NCBI GenBank assembly: GCA_029261355.1
Contig: JAJDBM010000052.1
Coordinates: 1 to 64,000 of the forward strand
Reading direction: 5' to 3'
DNA from: Nitrospirales bacterium
GTDB taxonomy: Bacteria; Nitrospirota; Nitrospiria; Nitrospirales; UBA8639
Length of the DNA: 64,000 nt
This document shows, piece after piece, positions 51,901 through 62,383 of the stretch (positions are counted from its first letter, which is position 1; each line of letters starts with the position of its first letter). A program made the position numbers and the translations under genes. The notes below the pieces were generated by a model, which was not told the DNA's origin, made no database searches, and worked only from the letters and a program-made list of their open reading frames with translations.

Positions 51901-53271
51901 TTAATTTCCCGCCACAATCAGTTCTTTAATTTTTAATGTTGGACTGGCAGTCCGACCTCGAAACTCCAGATCATTACCGATAACTTCAATGTCAGCAAAC
52001 ATTTGCTTTAAATTCCCGGCAATGGTGATCTCTTCAACTGGATAGGCCAATTCTCCATTCTCTATCCAAAAACCCGCGGCTCCGCGCGAGTAGTCACCGG
52101 TTAGCATATTAACCCCGAACCCTATTAATTCTGTGACATAGAGTCCTTGCTTCACAGACCCAATGATATCCGCAGGCGACGCCGTACCTGGGGCTAAGTG
52201 TAAATTCGTCGTACTGACTGAGGGACTATCCCCCACACCACGTGCTGCATTTCCCGTAGATTTCATGCCAAGTTTTCGTCCAGAGTAGGTATCCAATAAA
52301 AAACTGGTGAGGGTACCACTTTCCATGACGACCGTTTTTTGAGTTGCTAAGCCTTCGCCATCAAAGGGTCGAGACCCTAGCCCGTCAGTCAATCGCCCAT
52401 CATCGTACACGGTCACAAACTCTGGAGCCATTCGCTTTCCAAGAAACTCTGACAAAAATGAAGCCCCTTTATAGATTGAATATCCCGATACCGCTGTCGC
52501 CAAATGCCCTAATAAACTTTTTGCCATTTCTTGATCAAAGACAACCGGCACTTGCTGAGTGGTTACTTTTCTCGCACCTAGACGTCGAAGCGTTCGACGA
52601 GCAGCCTCTTTTCCAATGGCTTCCGGGCTATCCAACAAATGATACTTTCGTTTCACAGAATACCAAGAATCACGTTGCATCCCTCCGCTTTGACTATCTC
52701 CTGCAATAGGCGAAACGGAAAGCGAAAATGTCGAGCTTTGATGACACCCAACAAAGCCATGGTGGTTGGCTAAGAGGACGGTCCCTTGAGACACAGAACA
52801 ATCGGCCCCTTCCGAGTTGGTCATTCGAGGATCCGCAGTCATGGCCGCGTCCTCAGCGCGTCGAGCTAGTTCAATTTCTTGGTCAACCGTGAGGGTCGTG
52901 GGGTCATACAGGCCAAGGTCAGGAAAATCTTGAGCCATGAGATTCGCTTCTGGGAGTCCTGAGACTTCATCTTCAGCTACGGCTTTGGCTAAAGAACAGG
53001 TATCCGCAACTAAACGGCTCAACGATTCTTTTGAAAAGTCAGAAGTTGACGCACTCGCTGATCGTTTCCCAAAAAATACTCGCAATCCCAAACTTTTCTC
53101 TCTCGCCTTTTCGAGACGGTCAACAGCAGATAATCGCACCTGCACCGAAACAGAGTCTCCTTCTGCAACCAGGACATCAGCCTCGGTAGCACCAAGAGAT
53201 TTGGCACGATCGAGCATCTCAGAGGCCAAGGACGCAAAATGTTCGTGTTCAGTAACCAGTGAAGTTGTCAT
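51901..53271 (-). CDS. pmbA: PmbA (TldE)-type metalloprotease subunit
   Basis: This encodes 456 residues of the TldD/PmbA family without the HExxxH motif, as in PmbA/TldE, which partners TldD. Typical parts are TSTNLHLAPG-like (VSTTNLHLAPG), GFGVNMLTGDYSRGAAGFWIENG and a final LEFRGRTASPTLKI. TldD-TldE heterodimers process microcin B17-type peptides and CcdA antitoxin in E. coli. It directly follows tldD (54 bases). Confidence 0.93.
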   Translation of the reverse strand: MTTSLVTEHEHFASLASEMLDRAKSLGATEADVLVAEGDSVSVQVRLSAVDRLEKAREKSLGLRVFFGKRSASASTSDFSKESLSRLVADTCSLAKAVAEDEVSGLPEANLMAQDFPDLGLYDPTTLTVDQEIELARRAEDAAMTADPRMTNSEGADCSVSQGTVLLANHHGFVGCHQSSTFSLSVSPIAGDSQSGGMQRDSWYSVKRKYHLLDSPEAIGKEAARRTLRRLGARKVTTQQVPVVFDQEMAKSLLGHLATAVSGYSIYKGASFLSEFLGKRMAPEFVTVYDDGRLTDGLGSRPFDGEGLATQKTVVMESGTLTSFLLDTYSGRKLGMKSTGNAARGVGDSPSVSTTNLHLAPGTASPADIIGSVKQGLYVTELIGFGVNMLTGDYSRGAAGFWIENGELAYPVEEITIAGNLKQMFADIEVIGNDLEFRGRTASPTLKIKELIVAGN

Positions 53272-53325
53272 AAGTGTTTTCTCAGTGAGGTTTGCGAGAA
53301 AGGAAATTCAGTGCAGAAGCTCCAT

Positions 53326-54777
53326 CTAAGGCCCAACACTGGTCCCTCCAACGGTTATTTCATCAATACGGAGCGTTGGTAAGCCTACGCCGACAGGAAC
53401 AGACTGCCCTTCTTTTCCACACGTTCCAACGCCTTCATCAAGCTGTAGGTCATGACCCACCATTGAGACGTGCTTGAGAATGTCTGGGCCACTGCCTATG
53501 AGAGTTGCCCCCTTCACTGGCTTGGTCACTTTTCCATCTTCAATCAAATAGGCCTCACTCGCGGAAAAGACAAATTTCCCATTCGTAATATCTACTTGAC
53601 CACCACCAAATGAAACAGCATATAACCCATTTTTTACTGACCGAATAATATCTTCCGGCTCGGCCTCTCCTGCTAACATAAACGTATTGGTCATACGGGG
53701 AAGGACAATACTTCTAAAGTCCTCTCTCCGTCCATTTCCAGTTAATGGGATACCTAATAGTTTAGCATTCAAACGATCGGTGATATATCCACGGAGGATG
53801 CCCTTTTCAATGAGAACCGTTCGTGAAGTCGCCGTCCCTTCATCATCCATATTGAGAGACCCGCGACGAAAGGGCAACGTACCGTCATCCACAATAGTAC
53901 AGCCCTCAGATGCGACACGCTGACCAATGAGATCACTAAAAGCTGAAGTCTTCCTCCGATTGAAGTCCGCCTCAAGACCATGGCCGATAGCTTCGTGCAG
54001 TAAAATTCCTGGCCAACCGCTTCCTAAGACGACAGGCATAACGCCTGCAGGGACATCGACGGCCTGTAAATTCAGGATGGCCTGCCGGGCAGCTTCACGC
54101 GCAAACTTCTGTGCCCGCTCTCCTTCATGGTAATAAGAAAATCCAACTCTCCCGCCACCACCATATGACCCGACTTGATGATTGCTTCCATCCTCTGCAA
54201 TACACGTTACTTGCAGGCGAGAAAGTGGTTGAATATCCCCAACTAACTGCCCTTCAGAATTGGCAACCATCACGACTTTCTGCTCGGTGGTAAAAGATGC
54301 CATCACCTTTGCGATCCGTGGATCATAGCGTCGAGCTTCTGCATCAATGAGATTTAACAACTCCACACGTTCAGTTGTGGCGATTTCACTGACAGGTTGT
54401 TCTAAAGGGTATAGGTCTTGGGTTGGTCCATCCCGATGCGTCACAGCAATCGGTGTCTCACCTTTTGGTGAATTGGCAATGTAGCGAGCGGTATCCGCTG
54501 CAATTTCTAAGTCCTTTTGAGACAGATCATCAGAATAGGCAAATCCCGTTTTTTCTCCTGCTGTGGCTCTCACTCCTGCACCCTGTTCAATATGCTTGGA
54601 GGCTCGCTTGACAATCCCTTCTTCCATCGAAACAGACTCAGAGACATTTGACTCAAAGTATATGTCGGCGTAATCAATATCTCGAGTTTTGACACGGCCA
54701 AGGGCTTGTTGAATCTGTTCCTTCTGTAAGGAGAAATGCTCAAGGCTAGGCGTCGTCTGTTCTTCCATTCGTGACAT
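53326..54777 (-). CDS. tldD: TldD-type metalloprotease subunit
   Basis: This encodes 483 residues. It has the zinc motif HEAIGHGLEAD (HExxxH) near residue 265 plus the nearby third-ligand region, as in TldD. The C-terminal part with NGKFVFSASEAYLIEDGKVTKPVKGATLIG is characteristic. It forms a heterodimer with PmbA (next gene). Its physiological substrate in this organism is unknown; no microcin or RiPP precursor gene is visible in the window. Confidence 0.95.
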   Translation of the reverse strand: MSRMEEQTTPSLEHFSLQKEQIQQALGRVKTRDIDYADIYFESNVSESVSMEEGIVKRASKHIEQGAGVRATAGEKTGFAYSDDLSQKDLEIAADTARYIANSPKGETPIAVTHRDGPTQDLYPLEQPVSEIATTERVELLNLIDAEARRYDPRIAKVMASFTTEQKVVMVANSEGQLVGDIQPLSRLQVTCIAEDGSNHQVGSYGGGGRVGFSYYHEGERAQKFAREAARQAILNLQAVDVPAGVMPVVLGSGWPGILLHEAIGHGLEADFNRRKTSAFSDLIGQRVASEGCTIVDDGTLPFRRGSLNMDDEGTATSRTVLIEKGILRGYITDRLNAKLLGIPLTGNGRREDFRSIVLPRMTNTFMLAGEAEPEDIIRSVKNGLYAVSFGGGQVDITNGKFVFSASEAYLIEDGKVTKPVKGATLIGSGPDILKHVSMVGHDLQLDEGVGTCGKEGQSVPVGVGLPTLRIDEITVGGTSVGP

Positions 54778-55023
54778 CCTTAGTTATGGCTATTGGGGAA
54801 CTGAAAAGAAAACCGAGTATAGCTGATCTGATTTTCATGGTGCAATTTTGCTGAAAACATCAATAAACATAGATCTTTCTGTCTACATTCGAACCCGAAG
54901 GCGTAAAGATCAACGTTTGACAAACTATCCTATCCTAATTACACTAGATTTTGTGTCTGTTTCTTCTTACAGCTTCCCTAGATAAATCTCCACATTACTT
55001 GACTTGCCAACCTTATCGTATCC

Positions 55024-55821
55024 ATGAGTCATTCTCAGGTCGCTTCCCCTGATCAATTTACCGAAGCTGAACTATTGTCGCAACTCGACGCCCACCTCCT
55101 ACCCCAACATGTCGCCATTATTATGGATGGGAATGGTCGTTGGGCTGCCCTTCGTGGACTTCCTCGCATTGAAGGCCATCGGCAAGGGCTTACGGCACTC
55201 CGAGAGGTCCTCGACACTTGCCATGAGGTAGGGATTCCTAACCTTACCATCTATGCATTCTCCCATGAGAACTGGAATCGTCCGGCCGCCGAAGTTTCCA
55301 TGCTCATGCATTTGCTAGATGATTACCTCACACAAGAACGACAAGGATTTCAAGATCGACAGATTCGATTTCTGCCTATAGGAAGGCTAGAAAAGCTACC
55401 AACATCCGTTCAACGCTTGGTCCAAGAAGTTGCTGACGAAACCCAGCACTTCACTGACCGTGTACTCACCGTCGCCTTAAGTTATGGTGGACGTGCGGAA
55501 ATAGTTGATGCGGTCAAAACCCTTGTTAAAGATATCCAACTCGGAGCTCTTTCAGAAGACCAAATTGACGAAAACCTCTTTGAACAGTATTTAAGCACAC
55601 ACGGTCTTCCTGACCCAGATTTGTTAATACGCACAAGCGGTGAATCACGCATCAGCAACTTCCTCCCCTGGCAAATTGCCTACACAGAACTCTATTTCAC
55701 GAAAATTCTCTGGCCAGACTTCCGACGCCACGAAACACTTGCGGCTCTACTCGATTATCAGAATCGCGAACGACGTTTTGGACGCGTGACACAAGCCGAT
55801 TCTCCTCAGAGTGGCTTGTGA
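55024..55821 (+). CDS. uppS: Undecaprenyl diphosphate synthase
   Basis: This encodes 265 residues. It has the cis-prenyltransferase motif IIMDGNGRWA (catalytic Asp), TIYAFSHENWNRP, and the C-terminal DLLIRTSGESRISNFLPWQ with the diphosphate-binding region. It makes undecaprenyl diphosphate, the carrier for peptidoglycan and surface polysaccharide synthesis. It is the first gene of uppS-cdsA-dxr-rseP-proS, with the next gene start overlapping (GTGA). Confidence 0.96.
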   Translation: MSHSQVASPDQFTEAELLSQLDAHLLPQHVAIIMDGNGRWAALRGLPRIEGHRQGLTALREVLDTCHEVGIPNLTIYAFSHENWNRPAAEVSMLMHLLDDYLTQERQGFQDRQIRFLPIGRLEKLPTSVQRLVQEVADETQHFTDRVLTVALSYGGRAEIVDAVKTLVKDIQLGALSEDQIDENLFEQYLSTHGLPDPDLLIRTSGESRISNFLPWQIAYTELYFTKILWPDFRRHETLAALLDYQNRERRFGRVTQADSPQSGL

Positions 55822-56708
55822 CGAACATTCCGAATGGCCCAGAACTCCCCCCCATCGCAGGAGGCCATGAAGTTCAGGGGAAATCCCACAAATTCACTTT
55901 AGAGCGTGTCTATCCAGCATTAGTGTTTGTGCCGCTCTTTTACCTGGCCGTCCGTTATTTTCCTCCTACCGTCTTTTTTCTACTGATCATCATTGTCGCG
56001 AGCCTTGCCTTCCTAGAATTCACAAAGGTCACGCTCGCGCCACCTCCATCACCCATTGCCTTGGGAGTGGGAATGGCAGCCATCTGGCTTTTACTGGCTG
56101 GAATCCAATGGACAACCTTCCTCCTTCCAACGATCATGTTAACCATTCTTGTGGTGGCACTCCTCGTGACATTCATGTTCATCCCACCGAAATTGAGGCA
56201 ATGCCTACCGCGTCCGATGGCCATGATTTTCGGCATAGGATATATGGGAATATGCCTTGGGCATCTCCTACTCATACGAAAACTCGAATCCGGTGATCTC
56301 TTAATCTTCTTTGTCCTTATTGTGACCTGGGCCGCGGACATCGGAGGCTATTACATTGGCGCTTCAATGGGACGAAGACCAATCGCCCCTCGATTAAGTC
56401 CGAAAAAAACCATCGAAGGCTTTATTGCGGGTGTGATTTTCTCGGTCATCCTTGCCCTCGTGAGTCATCTTTGGTTCCTCTCTTTTTTAACTATTCACGA
56501 TTGCATCATCATTGGCATAGTACTCGCCTGTGTCGGACTAATTGGAGATCTCGCAGAATCGGCCTTTAAACGAAACGCTGGCATAAAAGACTCCGGCTCC
56601 TTGATTCCTGGTCATGGAGGTGTACTTGACCGAATTGACAGCTTGCTGTTGACGGCTCCCGCATTCTACTACTATATCTTACTGATCAACGGGACAAGCC
56701 TCATTTAG
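55818..56708 (+). CDS. cdsA: Phosphatidate cytidylyltransferase
   Basis: This encodes 296 residues from GTG 55818. It has multiple transmembrane helices and the CDP-alcohol signature AFKRNAGIKDSGSLIPGHGG followed by VLDRIDSL near the C-terminus. It forms CDP-diacylglycerol for phospholipid synthesis. The start overlaps the uppS stop by 4 bases. Length and topology are normal. Confidence 0.95.
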   Translation: MTNIPNGPELPPIAGGHEVQGKSHKFTLERVYPALVFVPLFYLAVRYFPPTVFFLLIIIVASLAFLEFTKVTLAPPPSPIALGVGMAAIWLLLAGIQWTTFLLPTIMLTILVVALLVTFMFIPPKLRQCLPRPMAMIFGIGYMGICLGHLLLIRKLESGDLLIFFVLIVTWAADIGGYYIGASMGRRPIAPRLSPKKTIEGFIAGVIFSVILALVSHLWFLSFLTIHDCIIIGIVLACVGLIGDLAESAFKRNAGIKDSGSLIPGHGGVLDRIDSLLLTAPAFYYYILLINGTSLI

Positions 56709-56726
56709 GCGATAAGGGACTACATC

Positions 56727-57887
56727 ATGAAAAACATTGTCATCCTTGGTTCAACTGGTTCCATTGGAGCCAGTACCCTGGATATTGTTTCCAGATTTCC
56801 TGATCAGTTTTCCATTGTCGGCCTCACAGCTGGTCAAAATGATCAAAAACTTGAAGAGCAAATTCGGACGTTCCGTCCACGAATTGTCGCCCTTTCCTCG
56901 AAAACCTCGGCTAAAGCCTTACGTTCGCGATTACAGGGACATCCAGTTGAAATTCTCGTGGGAGAGGAGGGCCTCTGTACCGTTGCGCAAGATACGCCCA
57001 GTGATTTAGTTATTTCGGCCATTGTCGGTGGAGCCGGTCTCATGCCGACGATGTCGGCTCTTCGTGCCGGTCGTCATGTTGCGCTCGCGAACAAAGAACC
57101 CATGGTGATGGTTGGCCATCTGATGCAGGAAGAAGCGCTCAAACAGGGAACCAAGATTTTCCCTATCGATAGTGAGCATAGCGCAATTTTTCAATCATTA
57201 GAGGGGCATAGAAGAGAGGACGTGCGTCGTATCGTCTTAACTGCATCAGGAGGACCATTTTGGGATTGGCCTGTAGAGAAAATCAAAAATGTCACGATTG
57301 AACAGGCCTTACAGCATCCAAACTGGAAGATGGGGGCGAAGATTACGATTGATTCAGCCACATTAATGAACAAAGGCCTCGAAGTTATTGAAGCTCGCTG
57401 GCTGTTCGATATTCCAGCGGCTCAAATAAACATCGTCATCCACCGAGAAAGTATTATTCACTCTTTGGTAGAATATCGTGATGGGTCTGTCATGGCTCAA
57501 CTTGGACTACCTGATATGCGAACACCAATCTCCTATGCCATGAATTACCCAAAACGGATCCCTTTAGATCCTCCCTTGCTTGACCTAGGAAAGATTGGTC
57601 AACTCAATTTTGCACCACCAGACTTTGTAAAGTTCCCTTGTGCAAAACTGGCCTTTGACGCCCTGACAGAAGGCGGCGGACTCCCAGCCACATTAAATGC
57701 TGCGAATGAAATTGCTGTTCAAGCGTTTTTAGATAAAGAAATTACCTTCTTAGATATCCCCAAAATCATTGAAGACACGATGAGCGCCTATACTCCTAGA
57801 CCATTGAATTCTGTGGAAGACGCCTTAGAAACAGATCGATGGGCCCGAGAAAAAGCCTCAAGCCTAAGAAACGTCGCGATTAAATAA
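56727..57887 (+). CDS. dxr: 1-deoxy-D-xylulose 5-phosphate reductoisomerase
   Basis: This encodes 386 residues. It has the NADPH motif LGSTGSIGASTLDI, the metal/substrate motif SEHSAIFQSL, and KGLEVIEARWLF with the flexible loop region. It is the committed step of the MEP isoprenoid pathway (MEP from DXP) and the target of fosmidomycin. It fits with uppS and the hopanoid genes that use its products. An AAGGGAC-like site precedes ATG 56727. Confidence 0.97.
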   Translation: MKNIVILGSTGSIGASTLDIVSRFPDQFSIVGLTAGQNDQKLEEQIRTFRPRIVALSSKTSAKALRSRLQGHPVEILVGEEGLCTVAQDTPSDLVISAIVGGAGLMPTMSALRAGRHVALANKEPMVMVGHLMQEEALKQGTKIFPIDSEHSAIFQSLEGHRREDVRRIVLTASGGPFWDWPVEKIKNVTIEQALQHPNWKMGAKITIDSATLMNKGLEVIEARWLFDIPAAQINIVIHRESIIHSLVEYRDGSVMAQLGLPDMRTPISYAMNYPKRIPLDPPLLDLGKIGQLNFAPPDFVKFPCAKLAFDALTEGGGLPATLNAANEIAVQAFLDKEITFLDIPKIIEDTMSAYTPRPLNSVEDALETDRWAREKASSLRNVAIK

Positions 57888-57897
57888 CTTATCCCTT

Positions 57898-59298
57898 ATG
57901 AATCTCACATCATTTATGTTTTGGTCATTGTCTCCTGATGCGATCTTTGTATTCGCTCAGAAAATGTGGTGGTTTCTTATCGTACTTGGCGTGTTGGTCG
58001 CCTTTCATGAATATGGCCACTTCTTAGCTGCTCGGTGGGTTGGAGTGAAGGTCTTAAAGTTTTCTATTGGATTTGGTCCAAAACTATTTAGCCGTACAGT
58101 CGGAGACACAGAATATCTTGTTTCAGCAGTCCCGCTCGGTGGATATGTCAAAATGTATGGCGAAGATGATACGGAAGTGGTCCCTCACGAGGAACAGCGC
58201 CACTCCTTCACTCACCAATCATTGCCGAATAAATCCCTCATCGTCGCAGCCGGCCCAGGATTTAACTTTTTGTTGACTTATATTCTTTTCACAGGTCTCT
58301 TGGCCAGTGGATCTCCACTCTTTGTCCCGACATTTGAAGATATTACGCCCAACGTCCAGGCCATCATCCCAGACTCTCCAGCAGCCAAGGCAGGAATCCA
58401 TATCGGAGATCGAATACTGCATGCGAATGACCTAGAAATTTCAACGTATGGGGAACTATCTGACGCCATCATGAATAGTCATGGGCGATCCATGACCATT
58501 GACGTCATGCGGGATGAACAGATGAAAACGTTTCTCATTACCCCAACGTCGACCCCAAACCCTAAAAGTCCTGATGAACCCATTTATAGTCTCGGAATCG
58601 AAGCCATTCCACCACTTGTCGGTGGTGTGATGCCAGATACTCCAGCCATGAAGGCAGGACTGCTCGCTGGTGATAGGATTCTGGAAATTGGCGACCAATT
58701 AATTCATACCTGGCGACAGATGACCGAGATTGTCCGTGGACACCCTGATGAGGCTATCCAACTGATCGTTCAACGCGGAGAGCAAACCAAAACTCTTAGT
58801 ATTACGCCAGCCGCTGAAGAGGTCACCGATGAAGATGGCAAAACGGAGATAATAGGAAGGATAGGCATACGTGTTCAAGGACGCGCCACTATCGCACCAA
58901 GCTCCCTATTACGTGCCCCCCTTGACGGTATGCTCGCCACATGGAAATGGTGTGAACTAACCGTCATTGGCGTATACAAGCTTTTAACCGGAGAAATATC
59001 CACGAAGAATATTGGTGGACCGGTCATGATTGCGACAGTTTCCGGTGAGCATGCCGAACAAGGTATTACAAGCTTAATCTTCCTCATCGCCATCTTGAGT
59101 ATTAATTTAGGAATCCTCAATCTTTTACCCATACCCGTCTTAGATGGCGGACACCTGTTTTTCTTCGCATGCGAAGCCATCCTTGGTCGCCCACTGGGAG
59201 AACGAGCTCGAGAAGTGGCTCAACAGGTTGGCTTAGTCCTGCTTCTTTGCATTATGGTGTATGCCACCTGGAATGATGTTTCCCGACTACTCCAATAG
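57898..59298 (+). CDS. rseP: RseP-type site-2 membrane metalloprotease
   Basis: This encodes 466 residues. It has the zinc motif HEYGH in the first transmembrane region (AFHEYGHFLAARW), two PDZ domains (about 130-200 and 220-300), and the second metal motif LPIPVLDGGHL with a final TM helix. It cleaves membrane-anchored anti-sigma factors and signal peptide remnants. The two-PDZ layout matches RseP and not the single-PDZ SpoIVFB type. It is 10 bases after dxr. Confidence 0.96.
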   Translation: MNLTSFMFWSLSPDAIFVFAQKMWWFLIVLGVLVAFHEYGHFLAARWVGVKVLKFSIGFGPKLFSRTVGDTEYLVSAVPLGGYVKMYGEDDTEVVPHEEQRHSFTHQSLPNKSLIVAAGPGFNFLLTYILFTGLLASGSPLFVPTFEDITPNVQAIIPDSPAAKAGIHIGDRILHANDLEISTYGELSDAIMNSHGRSMTIDVMRDEQMKTFLITPTSTPNPKSPDEPIYSLGIEAIPPLVGGVMPDTPAMKAGLLAGDRILEIGDQLIHTWRQMTEIVRGHPDEAIQLIVQRGEQTKTLSITPAAEEVTDEDGKTEIIGRIGIRVQGRATIAPSSLLRAPLDGMLATWKWCELTVIGVYKLLTGEISTKNIGGPVMIATVSGEHAEQGITSLIFLIAILSINLGILNLLPIPVLDGGHLFFFACEAILGRPLGERAREVAQQVGLVLLLCIMVYATWNDVSRLLQ

Positions 59299-59394
59299 AC
59301 AAGAGAGTAATTACCAGACCTCTTGACTGAACCACTCCCCCTCAATTAAGACATTCTCTGACTACTACCATTTCACTCAATAGGTCTATTCATT

Positions 59395-61098
59395 ATGCGC
59401 ACAACTCAGATGTTTATTCCCACTCTTCGAGAAGACCCAGGCGAAGCAGAAATCGTCAGCCATCGACTGATGCTCAGAGCTGGTATGATTCGTAAAGTTG
59501 CCGCAGGAATTTACTCTTACTTACCGCTTGGTCTTCGTGTGATTCGTAAAGTTGAACAGATTATCCGTGAGGAAATGAATCAAATAGGAGCCCAAGAAGT
59601 GCTCCTCCCGATGCTGTCGCCTGCGGAGCTCTGGAAAGAGACTGAACGATGGGACTTCTATGGGAAAGAGCTGATGCGCTGCCAAGACCGTCATGATCGA
59701 GACTTTTGTTTAGGTCCCACTCACGAAGAAATCGTAACAGACCTTTTCCGTCGAGAAGTTCGATCCTACCGACAGCTCCCGGTCACGCTCTATCAGATTC
59801 AAACAAAATTCCGAGATGAAATACGTCCTCGCTTTGGACTCATGCGCGGCCGTGAATTTATCATGAAAGATGCCTATAGCTTCGACCAGAACGAAGAGGA
59901 TGCGCAAAAGAGCTACAATGACATGTACCAGGCCTATCAGCGAATCTTCACCCGTACAGGATTACACTTCCGAGCAGTTCAAGCCGACACGGGGCTCATT
60001 GGCGGATCCTCTTCCCATGAATTTATGGTGCTCGCCAATATTGGCGAAGAACTCATTGTCTTTGACCCGGAGAGTTCCTATGCCGCAAATGTGGAACGAG
60101 CTGAAGTCGTCACCTCACCGCCTGCATCTCAAGATGAACCCTATCACTCCCTGAAAAAAGTTAATACACCACAAACCAAAACTGTCACTGAGGTCTGCCA
60201 GCTTCTCAACACAACTGCTGACCACCTTGTAAAAACGCTCCTGTATACAACACCACAGGGTTCGATCATTGCCGTACTGATTCGTGGAGATCATCAAGCC
60301 AACGAAATTAAAATTCAACGCCACTTAGGCATTCATGACCTAACTCTTGCTGACTCCGACTCCGTTCAATCCGTTACTGGAGCACCAACGGGATTCTCAG
60401 GTCCAATTGGGCTCAAGAATGTTCAAATTCTTGCTGATCAGGCCGTACAACATCTCAAAAACTATATTGTCGGAGCCAATGAAGCTGACAACCACTACAT
60501 AAATGCAAACCACAGTAGGGACTTCAACATCGACGTGGTGGGTGATTTTCGACAGGCTGAGGCCGGGGATCAGTCCCCACACAGTCAAGCAAAGTTAGAA
60601 ACGGCTAGAGGGATAGAAGTTGGACATGTCTTCATGTTGGGAACAAAATATAGCGAAAAAATGGGGGCCAAATTTCTCGATGCACAAGGTGAGGAGCATT
60701 GCGCTATTATGGGATGTTATGGAATTGGAGTCGGACGAGCTGCCGCCGCAGCCATTGAGCAAAATCATGATGATCGTGGCATCATTTGGCCAATTCCCAT
60801 CGCCCCATTTCATGTCCATCTACTACCTGTCACTACCTCAGAACAGGTCTTAGAAGTGACCCAAACACTATATGCAGCCTTAGAGCACGCCAATGTCGAA
60901 GTATTATTGGACGATAGAAATGAGCGAGCAGGCGTCAAGTTTAACGATGCTGACTTGATAGGCGCACCACTTCAAGTCATTATTGGTGATAAAGGACTTA
61001 AACAAGGGACGGTTGACCTCAAGGAACGAAAAACAGGAGAAATCACGAAAGTCATTCCTGAAGAACTGGTCAAACATGTGCTTGAAAAGCTTTCGTAG
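59395..61098 (+). CDS. proS: Prolyl-tRNA synthetase
   Basis: This encodes 567 residues of bacterial-type ProRS: class II motif 2 FRDEIRPRFGLMRGREF, an inserted YbaK-like editing domain (about 225-395), motif 3 region CYGIGVGRAAAAAIEQ and an anticodon-binding C-terminus (VLLDDRNERAGVKFNDADLIG). It charges tRNA-Pro. It ends the uppS to proS run. Confidence 0.97.
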   Translation: MRTTQMFIPTLREDPGEAEIVSHRLMLRAGMIRKVAAGIYSYLPLGLRVIRKVEQIIREEMNQIGAQEVLLPMLSPAELWKETERWDFYGKELMRCQDRHDRDFCLGPTHEEIVTDLFRREVRSYRQLPVTLYQIQTKFRDEIRPRFGLMRGREFIMKDAYSFDQNEEDAQKSYNDMYQAYQRIFTRTGLHFRAVQADTGLIGGSSSHEFMVLANIGEELIVFDPESSYAANVERAEVVTSPPASQDEPYHSLKKVNTPQTKTVTEVCQLLNTTADHLVKTLLYTTPQGSIIAVLIRGDHQANEIKIQRHLGIHDLTLADSDSVQSVTGAPTGFSGPIGLKNVQILADQAVQHLKNYIVGANEADNHYINANHSRDFNIDVVGDFRQAEAGDQSPHSQAKLETARGIEVGHVFMLGTKYSEKMGAKFLDAQGEEHCAIMGCYGIGVGRAAAAAIEQNHDDRGIIWPIPIAPFHVHLLPVTTSEQVLEVTQTLYAALEHANVEVLLDDRNERAGVKFNDADLIGAPLQVIIGDKGLKQGTVDLKERKTGEITKVIPEELVKHVLEKLS

Positions 61099-61329
61099 GC
61101 ACCAATCCTCACCTTCTAATAGGAAAGCAATCCCCTTTTAGGGAAATCTACAGGTCATGCCAGCCTAGCATTGATAATTCTTGCCTGTGCGTTCCTTCGT
61201 AACTTCCTGTTTTTATAGAGCATTCACCTTCTATCTCCACCTATTCTCGTTGACAATATGTTGAGTTGAGTGATACCTTAGTGGTTTGTCTACAATCGCA
61301 GTCTCAAGTGCCTGAAAAGTTCAAAGTCT

Positions 61330-61785
61330 ATGCTCAATCAAATGAATGTACGAGGTCTTTTATTTGATCCGTATAATAATGCCTATATAGTCATCCTACG
61401 CGATGAACAAAATTCTGACATGCTCCCAATTTGGGTAGGAAAATCTGAGGCTAGTGCGATCAGTTTCGCATTAGAACGTATCGCACCACCACGTCCTATG
61501 ACCCATGATCTCATGAAAACAGTTTTAGATAGTATGGACGCAAAGATCATTAGTATCGTGCTGACAGACCTGAAAGAAAATACCTACTTTGCAAAAATTC
61601 ACCTGTTGTATGGGGACTCGGAGTTCTCTATTGATTCTAGACCGAGCGACGCAATTGCTGTAGCCCTCCGAGCTGAGGCCCCAATTTTTGCGACAGCTGA
61701 AGTCTTACATAAACAAAGTTCAGAAGAACTTGAGCGTTGGTTAGAGAATCTGAAGCCCGAAGACTTTGGTAAATTTGAAACCTAA
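61330..61785 (+). CDS. Bifunctional nuclease family protein (DUF151), copy 1
   Basis: This encodes 151 residues with the BFN/DUF151 pattern: RGLLFDPYNNAYIVILRDEQ, LPIWVGKSEASAI and SIDSRPSDAIAVALRAEAPIF. Plant and bacterial relatives are reported to have RNase and DNase activity; the bacterial role is unclear. It is followed after 70 bases by a paralogue. No signal peptide. Confidence 0.92.
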   Translation: MLNQMNVRGLLFDPYNNAYIVILRDEQNSDMLPIWVGKSEASAISFALERIAPPRPMTHDLMKTVLDSMDAKIISIVLTDLKENTYFAKIHLLYGDSEFSIDSRPSDAIAVALRAEAPIFATAEVLHKQSSEELERWLENLKPEDFGKFET

Positions 61786-61855
61786 ATACATTTTTTTCTA
61801 AACACACTAAAACATTCACAATCCAATATCACTTCTTTATATTGCTTCGAATACC

Positions 61856-62341
61856 ATGCCTAGTCCCACTGACCTTGATCATCTGATACCTCTCAAAGTT
61901 CATGGAGTATTGGTTGACCCCAATACAGACACTCAGATAGTTGTCCTCAGAGATGAGAAGAATTCAGAAGTGTTACCAATTTGGGTCGGCACGGCTGAAG
62001 GAACGTCCATCCGCCTTGCTTTGGAAGAAGTCATTCCTCCTCGACCAATGAGCCATGACCTGATCTATAGTTTTGGTGAACATCTAGGATTTATGATTAC
62101 GCATGTCACCATCACAGAAGTTAAAAATAATACTTACTATGCCACCATCCATATCTCTAAAAACGGAATAGAGAAAAGCATCGACTCTCGGCCCAGTGAT
62201 GCCATTGCCCTTGCTCTGAGAACAAAGGGGCAAATCTATGTCACCCCAGACGTGTTAGAACGTCGAGGCGGTGAAAACCTGGATGCGTGGTTAGCGAAGT
62301 TAGACCCAAAAAGCTTTGGACAGTCCGAAGCTGAAGCTTAG
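61856..62341 (+). CDS. Bifunctional nuclease family protein (DUF151), copy 2
   Basis: This encodes 161 residues, a paralogue of the gene before it (VVLRDEKNSEVLPIWVG, SIDSRPSDAIALALRTKGQIY). It has an additional short N-terminal stretch and an acidic C-terminus. A tandem duplication followed by divergence is the simplest history. It lies 42 bases ahead of rplM. Confidence 0.92.
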   Translation: MPSPTDLDHLIPLKVHGVLVDPNTDTQIVVLRDEKNSEVLPIWVGTAEGTSIRLALEEVIPPRPMSHDLIYSFGEHLGFMITHVTITEVKNNTYYATIHISKNGIEKSIDSRPSDAIALALRTKGQIYVTPDVLERRGGENLDAWLAKLDPKSFGQSEAEA

Positions 62342-62383
62342 ATATATTTTCAGTGTAGCCGGATCATCACGAAGGAGAATTTC

